From positions 5,836,965-5,900,964 of the forward strand of contig NZ_CP104011.1 of assembly GCF_025133575.1 (NCBI RefSeq): a stretch of DNA of 64,000 nucleotides. Direction: 5' to 3'. Shown piece after piece: positions 57,702 through 64,000 of the stretch. Below the pieces are notes generated by a model that saw only the letters and a program-made list of their open reading frames with translations, did not search any database and had not been told where the DNA came from. Within the stretch, counting starts at the first letter, position 1; each line of letters begins with the position of its first letter. The stretch is from Pseudomonas sp. GCEP-101. Lineage in GTDB: Bacteria > Pseudomonadota > Gammaproteobacteria > Pseudomonadales > Pseudomonadaceae. A program made the translations under genes and the position numbers.

Positions 57702-59048
57702 ATGAGCCTGCCCTGGAGCCCCGATAGCTGGAGAAGCAAGCCGATCCAGCAACAGCCCGCCTACCCCGATGCCAACCGCGTGAGCGAGGTGGAGCGCACC
57801 CTGGCCAGCTTCCCGCCGCTGGTGTTCGCCGGCGAGGCCCGCGAGCTGCGCCGGCAGTTCGCCGAGGTCACCGCGGGCCGCGCCTTCCTGCTGCAGGGCG
57901 GCGACTGCGCCGAGAGCTTCGCCGAATTCTCCGCGGCGAAGATCCGCGACACCTTCAAGGTGCTGCTGCAGATGGCCGTGGTGATGACCTTCGCCGCCGG
58001 TTGCCCGGTGGTGAAGGTCGGGCGCATGGCCGGGCAATTCGCCAAGCCGCGCTCCTCCGGCGATGAGACCATCGGCGGCGTGACCCTGCCGGCCTACCGC
58101 GGCGACATCGTCAACGGCATCGGCTTCGACGAGAAGAGCCGTGTGCCGGACCCGGAGCGCCTGCTGCAGGCCTACCACCAGTCCACCGCCTCGCTGAACC
58201 TGCTGCGCGCCTTCGCCAACGGCGGCTTCGCCGACCTGCACCAGGTGCACCAGTGGAACCTCGATTTCATCGCCAACTCGGCGCTGTCCGAGCGCTACCA
58301 GCAACTGGCCGACCGCATCGACGAGACCCTCGCCTTCATGCGCGCCTGCGGGCTGGACACCGCGCCGCAGCTGCGCGAGACCAGCTTCTTCACCGCCCAC
58401 GAGGCGCTCCTGCTGAACTACGAGGAAGCCTTCATCCGCCGCGACAGCCTCACCGGCGGCTGGTACGACTGCTCGGCGCACATGCTGTGGATCGGCGACC
58501 GCACCCGCCAGCTCGATGGGGCCCACGTGGAGATGCTGCGCGGCGTCGGCAACCCCATCGGCGTGAAGGTCGGCCCGAGCATGGACAGCGAGGAGCTGAT
58601 CCGCCTGATCGACATCCTCAACCCGGACAACGACCCCGGCCGCCTCAACCTCATCGTGCGCATGGGCGCGGACAAGGTCGGCGACGGCCTGCCGCGCCTG
58701 ATCCAGACCGTGCAGCGCGAAGGCAAGCAGGTGCTGTGGAGTTCCGACCCCATGCACGGCAATACCATCAAGGCTTCCAGCGGCTACAAGACCCGCGATT
58801 TCGCGCGCATCCTCGCCGAGGTCCGGCAGTTCTTCGAGGTGCACCAGGCCGAAGGCAGCTACGCCGGCGGCATCCACATCGAGATGACCGGACAGAACGT
58901 CACCGAGTGCATCGGCGGCGCGCGGCCGATCACCGAGGACGGCCTGAGCGATCGCTACCACACCCATTGCGATCCGCGCCTGAATGCCGACCAGTCGCTG
59001 GAACTGGCGTTCCTCATTGCGGAAACGCTGAAGCAGGTTCGGCGCTGA
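57702..59048 (+). CDS. class II 3-deoxy-7-phosphoheptulonate (DAHP) synthase
   Basis: 448 residues, the plant-type (AroA-II) enzyme that condenses phosphoenolpyruvate and erythrose-4-phosphate in the first step of the shikimate pathway. Seen: SWRSKPIQQQPAYPD at the N-terminus, LLQGGDCAESF with a metal-binding Cys, GRMAGQFAKPRSS, VGNPIGVKVGPSM, RMGADKVGDGLP, SDPMHGNT and GGIHIEMTGQNVTECIGG. In P. aeruginosa, class II DAHP synthases can serve primary or phenazine metabolism; without phenazine genes here, a primary role is more likely. Confidence 0.95.
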   Translation: MSLPWSPDSWRSKPIQQQPAYPDANRVSEVERTLASFPPLVFAGEARELRRQFAEVTAGRAFLLQGGDCAESFAEFSAAKIRDTFKVLLQMAVVMTFAAGCPVVKVGRMAGQFAKPRSSGDETIGGVTLPAYRGDIVNGIGFDEKSRVPDPERLLQAYHQSTASLNLLRAFANGGFADLHQVHQWNLDFIANSALSERYQQLADRIDETLAFMRACGLDTAPQLRETSFFTAHEALLLNYEEAFIRRDSLTGGWYDCSAHMLWIGDRTRQLDGAHVEMLRGVGNPIGVKVGPSMDSEELIRLIDILNPDNDPGRLNLIVRMGADKVGDGLPRLIQTVQREGKQVLWSSDPMHGNTIKASSGYKTRDFARILAEVRQFFEVHQAEGSYAGGIHIEMTGQNVTECIGGARPITEDGLSDRYHTHCDPRLNADQSLELAFLIAETLKQVRR

Positions 59049-59092
59049 ATCCGACACAGCGCTCAGACCCGTCCTAAAGCCACTTCCCTTGG

Positions 59093-59121
59093 TTGACGCT
59101 CCCGGGATGTCTTCCTAGAGT
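59093..59121 (+). promoter_or_regulatory. sigma-70 promoter of the M48 lipoprotein gene
   Basis: TTGACG (59093-59098), a 17-base spacer and TAGAGT (59116-59121) form a good housekeeping promoter 60 bases before the ATG. It follows the DAHP synthase stop by 45 bases. Confidence 0.8.
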
Positions 59122-59180
59122 GACCGCCCTTTTCGGGGGGCGCCCGCCTCCCACGGATTTCGTCAACCAAGGAAGAAACC

Positions 59181-59942
59181 ATGACCCTCCACCGTTCCCT
59201 GCTCGCCCTGCTCATCGGTGCCAGCGCCGCCCTCGCCGGCTGCCAGAACATGAACACCGACAACCTCGTGCAATCGGGCATGCTGGCCATGAAAGCCGCC
59301 ACCCTGAGCGACGCCGAGATCAAGCAGGTCGCCGACGAAGCCTGCGCCAAGCAGGACGCCGAAGCCACCATCGCTCCCGCCTCCAGCGCCTACACCAAGC
59401 GCCTGGACAAGATCGCCGCCGCCCTGGGCAACCCGCTCAGCGGCACCAGCGTCAACTACAAGGTCTACCTCACCAGCGACGTCAACGCCTTCGCCATGGC
59501 CAACGGCTGCGTGCGCGTGTACTCCGGCCTGATGGACCTGATGAACGACAACGAAGTGGAAGGCGTGCTCGGCCACGAGATCGGCCACGTCGCCCTCGGC
59601 CACGTGAAGAAGGCCACCCAGACCGCCTACGCCACCGCCGCCGCGCGCACCGCTGCCTCGGCCGCCGGCAACAGCGCCGTCGCCGCCCTGTCGCAGTCGC
59701 AGCTGGGCGAAATCGGCGAAGCCCTGGTCAACGCGCAGTTCTCCCAGTCCCAGGAATCGGCCGCGGACGACTACTCCTTCGACCTGCTGAAGAAGCGCGG
59801 CATCGCCCTCGAAGGCCTGGCCAGCGCCTTCGACAAGCTGGCCAAGCTCAGCGGTGGCAAGGAAAGCAGCATGTTCGACTCGCACCCTGGCTCGCAGCAG
59901 CGCGCCGACCACATCCGCCAGCGCATCGCCAGCGGCAAGTGA
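59181..59942 (+). CDS. M48-family metalloprotease lipoprotein (LoiP-like)
   Basis: 253 residues. Signal peptide with lipobox ALAGC (Cys21), +2 Gln favouring the outer membrane. A periplasmic M48 domain with zinc motif LGHEIGHVALGH (about 130-141), a third ligand Glu in SQSQESAADDYSFDLL, and SSMFDSHPGSQQRADHI near the end. Similar to E. coli LoiP (YggG), an outer-membrane protease acting in envelope stress. AGGAAG lies six bases upstream of the ATG. Single-gene unit with its own promoter and terminator. Confidence 0.9.
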   Translation: MTLHRSLLALLIGASAALAGCQNMNTDNLVQSGMLAMKAATLSDAEIKQVADEACAKQDAEATIAPASSAYTKRLDKIAAALGNPLSGTSVNYKVYLTSDVNAFAMANGCVRVYSGLMDLMNDNEVEGVLGHEIGHVALGHVKKATQTAYATAAARTAASAAGNSAVAALSQSQLGEIGEALVNAQFSQSQESAADDYSFDLLKKRGIALEGLASAFDKLAKLSGGKESSMFDSHPGSQQRADHIRQRIASGK

Positions 59943-59950
59943 TCCCAGGC

Positions 59951-59976
59951 GGGCCTCTTCGGAGGCCCGTTCGTTT
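59951..59976 (+). terminator. terminator after the M48 lipoprotein gene
   Basis: GGGCCTC, a TTCG tetraloop and GAGGCCC are followed by GTTCGTTTT, nine bases after the stop codon. Confidence 0.85.
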
Positions 59977-61197
59977 TCAGGCCTGCGCCAGCAGCCCCTG
60001 CAGCCGCGCACCGGACGGCCGCCGGCAATTCACCGCCACCTGCGCAAGCCCGAGCCACCGGGCTATCTCGCCCAGTTGCTGCGCCAGCGCGGCGTGCCCC
60101 TCCTCGCTCAGGCCCTTTTCCTCTTCATGCACGGCATGCACCACCAGCGTTCCGCTGGCGCGATCGGAGCGCAGGTCGACCCGCGCGGCCAGGTGCTCGT
60201 CGAACAGGAACGGCAGCACGTAGTAGCCGTACACCCGCTTGTGTTGCGGCGTGTAGATCTCCAGGCGGTAGCGGAAGTCGAACAGCCGCTCGGTGCGAGC
60301 GCGTTCCCACACCAGCGAATCGAAGGGCGACAGCAAGGCACTGGCGCGCACCTTGCGCGGGATCACCGGGTCCGCCAGGCAATAGGCCGGCGCCTGCCAG
60401 CCCTGCACCTGCACGGGCAGCAGTTCGCCCGCCTCCACCAGTTCGGCCAGCCGCGCCTTGCTGTCGGCAGGGTCGAGGCGGAAGTAATCGCGCAGGTCCT
60501 TCTCGGTGGCGACGCCCAGCGCCTGCGCCGAATGCAGCAGCAACTGGCGCTGCGCCTGCTCTTCGTCCAATTCGGGCTGTTGCAACAGGTCCGCGGGCAG
60601 TACCCGCTCGGGCAAATCGTACAGGCGCTCGAAACCGCGTCGCCCGGCCACCGTCACCTCTCCCGCGGCGAACAGCCATTCCAGCGCGTGCTTCTCATCG
60701 CTCCAGTCCCACCAGGGGCCGGCCCGCTCTGCGCGGGTGGTCAGGCTGCCGGCGCCCAGCGCGCCCTGCTCGCGCACGGCGTGCAGCACCCGCTGGATCA
60801 CCGCTTGCTGCTCGCGGCCGAAGCGCGCCAGCTGCTGGTAGATCCCCTGGCCCTGCGCTGCACGACGCATGCGCCAGCGCATCAGCGGGTAGAGCTGCAG
60901 CGGCAGCAGCGATGCTTCATGGCCCCAGTATTCGAACAGGCGGCGATGCCGCCCGCCGCTCCAGGCTGCCTCTTCCAGCAGCGTCGGCGAATACTGGCCC
61001 AGGCGCGAGAACAGCGGCAGGTAATGCGAGCGCACCAGTGCGTTCACCGAGTCGATCTGCAGCACACCCAGGCGCTCCAGCAGGCTGCGCACATGGCGGC
61101 GCTGCACCTCGCCGGCTGGCTTGCGCACGGTAAAGCCCTGGGCGGCCAGGGCCAGCCTGCGGGCCTGCTTGAGGGACAGGGATTCGACGATCGGCAT
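59977..61197 (-). CDS. YcaQ/AlkX-type DNA interstrand-crosslink glycosylase
   Basis: 406 residues from ATG 61197, five bases after GGAGG. Three tandem winged-helix units (HTH_42 family). The catalytic QxD motif is Q47-I-D49 in RLGVLQIDSVNALVRSHYLPLFSRLG. RRLFEYWGHEASLLP, LLPVQVQGWQAPAYCLADP and SLVWERARTERLFDFRYRLEIYTP are family hallmarks. It unhooks alkylated bases and interstrand crosslinks in DNA. Its stop lies just after the terminator of the convergent protease gene. Confidence 0.9.
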   Translation of the reverse strand: MPIVESLSLKQARRLALAAQGFTVRKPAGEVQRRHVRSLLERLGVLQIDSVNALVRSHYLPLFSRLGQYSPTLLEEAAWSGGRHRRLFEYWGHEASLLPLQLYPLMRWRMRRAAQGQGIYQQLARFGREQQAVIQRVLHAVREQGALGAGSLTTRAERAGPWWDWSDEKHALEWLFAAGEVTVAGRRGFERLYDLPERVLPADLLQQPELDEEQAQRQLLLHSAQALGVATEKDLRDYFRLDPADSKARLAELVEAGELLPVQVQGWQAPAYCLADPVIPRKVRASALLSPFDSLVWERARTERLFDFRYRLEIYTPQHKRVYGYYVLPFLFDEHLAARVDLRSDRASGTLVVHAVHEEEKGLSEEGHAALAQQLGEIARWLGLAQVAVNCRRPSGARLQGLLAQA

Positions 61198-61257
61198 CGC
61201 GGCCTCCAGGTCTGGACGAGCCCTAGAGCCTAACCGCATTCGCTGCGCCTGGCTGCA

Positions 61258-61737
61258 TCAGGCGGGTTCGCCCAGACGTTCCGGCCTGGGGAAGGGACGC
61301 GCGAAGGTGAAGACGTCCGCCGAGGGGCCCTGCAGCCGCAGTCGCTCCAGGCGGTCGCGGGCCATGGCCACGTCCGGCAGCTCATCGACCGGCAGCCACC
61401 AGAGCGCGAGGCTGGGCGCGGGCAGGCGCTCCATCCAGTCGCGCTTGCTGCGCAGGACCTGCAGGTGCTCGCCGGCATAGACATAGTCCTTGAGCGCCTC
61501 CACCGATTCCCACACCGACAGGTTGACGATGATCAGCGGGTCCTCGAAGACGCGGATGGAGGTGGCATCGCCCTCCTCCGTCTGCAGGCGCCAGACGAAA
61601 CCGAGGCTGCGCTCGGCAAGGGCATTGATGTGGTCGAGCTGGTCGACGAAGCCCTTCATCAGCGGGTGATCCAGCGGGGCGCGGGCCTTGGCGATGTTGA
61701 CCTGGGCGAGGTGGTAACGAGCGGACGACGAATTCAA
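61258..61737 (-). CDS. DUF3291 family protein
   Basis: About 159 residues, taking TTG 61737 (AAGGA ten bases upstream) so that the protein starts just before the family core RYHLAQVNIAKARAPLDHP. An alternative TTG at 61815 overlaps the DUF1127 stop (TTGA) and adds 26 residues. The fold is a dimeric ferredoxin-like (ABM-type) barrel: FVWRLQTEEGDATSIRVFEDPLIIVNLSVWESVEALKDYVYAGEH, SLALWWLPVDELP. No catalytic role is known; some relatives are haem- or spheroidene-monooxygenase-like. It probably shares a transcript with the DUF1127 gene. Confidence 0.72.
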   Translation of the reverse strand: MNSSSARYHLAQVNIAKARAPLDHPLMKGFVDQLDHINALAERSLGFVWRLQTEEGDATSIRVFEDPLIIVNLSVWESVEALKDYVYAGEHLQVLRSKRDWMERLPAPSLALWWLPVDELPDVAMARDRLERLRLQGPSADVFTFARPFPRPERLGEPA

Positions 61738-61811
61738 CGTCAGGGCTTCCTTGTCATGGTTGTCAACGCAAGCGCGGGCGGCACGGCGAGGGTCCGTGCC
61801 GCCCGGCGGGT

Positions 61812-62057
61812 TCAACGACGAACATCGTCCATCCAGAACGGACGCTCGATTTCTTCGAGGATATCGGCACGGCTCAAGCCGATGTCCTTGAGTGCTTCAT
61901 CGCTCATGCTCGCCAGCTCACGACGCTGGCGCGCCAGCTCCTGCCAACGCAGGAAGCGCTGTACCACGCGTTTCCATAGCGACACGGTTGTGCCGTTGCG
62001 GGCGGAGGCTTTGTGGACATGGTAGGACGCTACGAAACCAAGTTGACCTTTCATCAT
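61812..62057 (-). CDS. DUF1127 family small basic protein
   Basis: 81 residues from ATG 62057 with GGGAGG five bases upstream (a second ATG follows directly). The C-terminal DUF1127 domain is clear: ELARQRRELASMSDEALKDIGLSRADI, with the Arg-rich helix and the DIGLSR turn. Small DUF1127 proteins in other proteobacteria bind RNA or take part in phosphate and carbon stress responses. It is divergent from the LysR gene by 94 bases, a typical regulator-target arrangement. Confidence 0.85.
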   Translation of the reverse strand: MMKGQLGFVASYHVHKASARNGTTVSLWKRVVQRFLRWQELARQRRELASMSDEALKDIGLSRADILEEIERPFWMDDVRR

Positions 62058-62151
62058 GCTTCCCTCCCTGTGGGGTTGGATGCAGTTTCCCGCTCGCGCT
62101 AAGATCAATCCAACGAATCATTCTTATGCGACTCATCTCGGAGATTGATGA

Positions 62152-63003
62152 ATGAGCAGCTTCCCCAGCATCGACAGCGAACTGCTGCGCACCTTCGTCG
62201 CCATCGCCGACCACGGCGGCTTCACCCGCGCGGCCGAGATGGTCAACCGCACCCAGTCGGCGGTGAGCATGCAGATGAAACGCCTGGAGGAAGACGTGCT
62301 GGAGCGCAGCCTGTTCGAGCGCGACGGCCGCCAGGTGCGGCTGACGCCCGAGGGGCAGATCCTGCTGGGCTACGCGCGGCGCATCCTGCGGCTGCAGGGC
62401 GAGGTGTTCAACACCTTCCGCCAGCCGCACATGGTCGGCTCGGTGAAGATCGGCACGCCGGATGACTACGTGATGCGCTTCCTGCCCAGCATCCTTTCGC
62501 GCTTCGCCGAGGCCTACCCGCTGGTGCAGGTGGAAGTGCACTGCGAATCGTCGGCGCAACTGCTGATGCGCAACGACCTGGACCTGTCCATCGTCACCCG
62601 CGAGCCGGGCACCGAGATCGGCCAGTTGCTGCGCCAGGAATCCTTCGTCTGGATGGCCGCCGAGAGCTTCTGCCCGCAGGAGCAGCGCCCGCTGCCGCTG
62701 GCGATGTTCAACACCGCCTGCTTCTGCCGCGCCTGGGCCTGCAATGCGCTGGAAGCGATGGAGGTGGACTACCGCATCGCCTACAGCAGCCCGAGCCTGT
62801 CGGCGCTGTTCGCCGTGGCCAGCGCGGGGCTGGCGGTCACGGCGCAGCTGCAGAGCCTGCTCACCGGCAACCTGCGCATCATCGGCGAAGACGAGGGCCT
62901 GCCGGTCCTGCCCACCGCCAGCATCGTGCTGCTGCGCGGGCAGAAGATGACGCCGGTGACCGACAAGCTGGCCGAATACATCGTCGAGGGCTTCCGTTCG
63001 TAA
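62152..63003 (+). CDS. LysR-family transcriptional regulator (LrhA/HexA-like)
   Basis: 283 residues, GGAG eight bases upstream of ATG 62152. The N-terminal winged helix is IDSELLRTFVAIADHGGFTRAAEMVNRTQSAVSMQMKRLEEDVLER, with the LrhA/HexA-type TQSAVSMQ helix. The co-inducer domain (about 90-283) has GSVKIGTPDDYVMRFLPSILSRFAEAYPLVQVEV and FNTACFCRAWACNALEAME. It is divergent from the DUF1127 gene, which is the likely target besides its own promoter. Ligand unknown. Confidence 0.88.
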   Translation: MSSFPSIDSELLRTFVAIADHGGFTRAAEMVNRTQSAVSMQMKRLEEDVLERSLFERDGRQVRLTPEGQILLGYARRILRLQGEVFNTFRQPHMVGSVKIGTPDDYVMRFLPSILSRFAEAYPLVQVEVHCESSAQLLMRNDLDLSIVTREPGTEIGQLLRQESFVWMAAESFCPQEQRPLPLAMFNTACFCRAWACNALEAMEVDYRIAYSSPSLSALFAVASAGLAVTAQLQSLLTGNLRIIGEDEGLPVLPTASIVLLRGQKMTPVTDKLAEYIVEGFRS

Positions 63004-63009
63004 GGCGGC

Positions 63010-63756
63010 TCAGCGCACCGCCAGCAGCACTGCGCAGACGATCAGGAAGGCACTGAAGGCCATGCGCAGCTGGCGCTCGGGCAGAGCGTGGGCCAGGCGC
63101 ACGCCCCAGGAAATGCTCAGCAGGCCGCCCAGCGCCAACGCGCTGCCCATGCGCCAGTCCACATGACCGTGCACGGCATAGGTCGCCAGCGCCACGCCCG
63201 TGCTCGGCGCCGCCAGTGCCAGGGCGAGGCCCTGGGCGATGACCTGGGTCAGACCGAAGACCGACGTCAGCACCGGCGTCGCCAACACCCCGCCGCCGAC
63301 ACCGAACAGCCCACCCAGCGACCCCGCCCCCAGGCCCAGCACCCCCATCCACGGCAAACCGTAGCGCGGCGTGCTGCTGCCCTCGGGCACGCGCTGGAAC
63401 AACCGCACCAGCAGGTAGAGCGCCAGCAGGACGAGGAACACCACGAAGGCGGTACGCATGCTGCCGGCGTCGAGGTTGACCGCAATGCTCGACGCGAAGA
63501 ACGCGCAGACCAGGCCGGTCAGCGCCAGCACGCCGGCCTGGGCAAAGTCGATGCGGTTGCGCTGGTGGTAGCGCCAGATCGCCAGCACAACATTGGGCAC
63601 CACCATCACCAGCGCCGTGCCCTGCGCCAATTGCTGATCCAGCCCGAACAGCACGCCCAGCGCCGGAATCGCCAGCAGCCCGCCGCCGATGCCGAACAGC
63701 CCACCCAGGCTGCCCAGGATGACGCCGAGCAGAAAGTCCACAACCAGGTCCCACAT
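63010..63756 (-). CDS. TauE/SafE family sulfite exporter-like permease
   Basis: 248 residues from ATG 63756, six bases after GGAGG; longer in-frame starts exist but are not hydrophobic. About eight membrane helices with the two internal repeats of the family: LLGVILGSLGGLFGIGGGLLAIPAL near the N-terminus and GAGSLGGLFGVGGGVLATPVL in the second half. It probably exports sulfite, sulfonates or another organic anion. Divergent from a LysR-type gene at the window edge, which may control it. Confidence 0.9.
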   Translation of the reverse strand: MWDLVVDFLLGVILGSLGGLFGIGGGLLAIPALGVLFGLDQQLAQGTALVMVVPNVVLAIWRYHQRNRIDFAQAGVLALTGLVCAFFASSIAVNLDAGSMRTAFVVFLVLLALYLLVRLFQRVPEGSSTPRYGLPWMGVLGLGAGSLGGLFGVGGGVLATPVLTSVFGLTQVIAQGLALALAAPSTGVALATYAVHGHVDWRMGSALALGGLLSISWGVRLAHALPERQLRMAFSAFLIVCAVLLAVR

Positions 63757-63862
63757 CACGCACCTCCACGACTGTGCGCCCATGCTAGAAAACCGTGGCT
63801 GGATGGGAAACGCAAAGCGCAGCACAATGGCTTTGCCTTTCTCGCATAGCGAACTTGCCCAC

Positions 63863-64000
63863 ATGAATGTTTCCGGCCTCGAAGACCCGCTCGACCTGTA
63901 TCTGGACGTGCTCGAACACGGCAGCTTCTCCGCCGCCGCGCGCCTGCGCCAGCTCACGCCCTCCGCCGTCGCGCGGCGCATGGATGCGCTGGAGCAAGGA
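63863..64000 (+). CDS. LysR-family regulator, N-terminal fragment cut by window edge
   Basis: 46 codons from ATG 63863 to the end of the window, open throughout. The peptide DPLDLYLDVLEHGSFSAAARLRQLTPSAVARRMDALEQG is the start of a LysR winged-helix domain (GSFSAAARLRQLTPSAVARRM is the DNA-reading helix pair). It is divergent from the TauE/SafE gene with 106 bases between. The rest lies outside the window. Confidence 0.8.
   Translation, partial: MNVSGLEDPLDLYLDVLEHGSFSAAARLRQLTPSAVARRMDALEQG

Overview
The window is chromosomal DNA from a high-GC Pseudomonas, probably of the P. aeruginosa / P. nitroreducens / P. citronellolis side of the genus. Codon use is strongly GC-ending. Pseudomonas-type REP hairpins (GTAGGAGCG core) occur, and the backbone gene order dusA-tal-rssC-rssB-mlaA, queF, copRS, fadE, tRNA-Glu/Gly, sagS-ospR-gpx-msrB-alaA-htpX-tpm, deaD, class II DAHP synthase follows the PA2795-PA2844 stretch of P. 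aeruginosa as I remember it. The species call is inference from this synteny. No phage, insertion sequence, CRISPR array or replication origin was seen.

Region by region. 1-2.8 kb: edge of a membrane protein, a small lipoprotein, a 2-oxoglutarate/Fe(II) oxygenase and a convergent O-antigen-ligase-like membrane protein. 3-7.6 kb: dusA, transaldolase, the RssB/RssC stress-signalling pair and the lipid-transport protein MlaA. 7.7-9.9 kb: a phosphonate-type cassette, namely a GntR/UTRA regulator divergent from a HAD-fold protein that has lost its catalytic motifs, translationally coupled to an HD-domain oxygenase of the PhnZ type. 10-11.2 kb: DUF4404 and queF. 11.4-16.8 kb: a copper-resistance cluster (copB, copA, Met/His-rich cupredoxin, mini PtrA-like protein, copR, copS) with two matching candidate CopR boxes. 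17-24 kb: ABC-2 exporter, GST, transglutaminase-like protein, fadE and two small conserved genes.

24-34.7 kb looks like an inserted type I secretion locus: a 1505-residue signal-peptide-less protein with tandem 154-156-residue repeats, a LuxR-type regulator with a degenerate receiver, and an ABC-HlyD-TolC exporter operon. 35-37.6 kb: TerC, a HAD-IB phosphatase, then three identical tRNA-Gly(GCC) and one tRNA-Glu(TTC) on the minus strand behind a textbook promoter. 37.8-49.9 kb: redox and signalling genes (GST, free-Met-sulfoxide reductase, DUF815 ATPase, SagS, OspR, glutathione peroxidase, MsrB), AlaA, HtpX, Tpm, a CsrA-like small protein and a DODA-type dioxygenase. 50-52.9 kb: DeaD and an enoyl-CoA hydratase.

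52.9-56.5 kb is the most unusual block: behind an AT-rich leader lie a glycine-rich, collagen-like lipoprotein with GGT and 28-residue repeats and a TpsB/FhaC-type outer-membrane transporter with no classical TpsA partner. 56.5-64 kb returns to backbone-like genes: a spermidine-synthase-like protein, class II DAHP synthase, a LoiP-like lipoprotein protease, a YcaQ-type glycosylase, DUF3291, DUF1127, two LysR regulators (one cut by the window edge) and a TauE/SafE permease.
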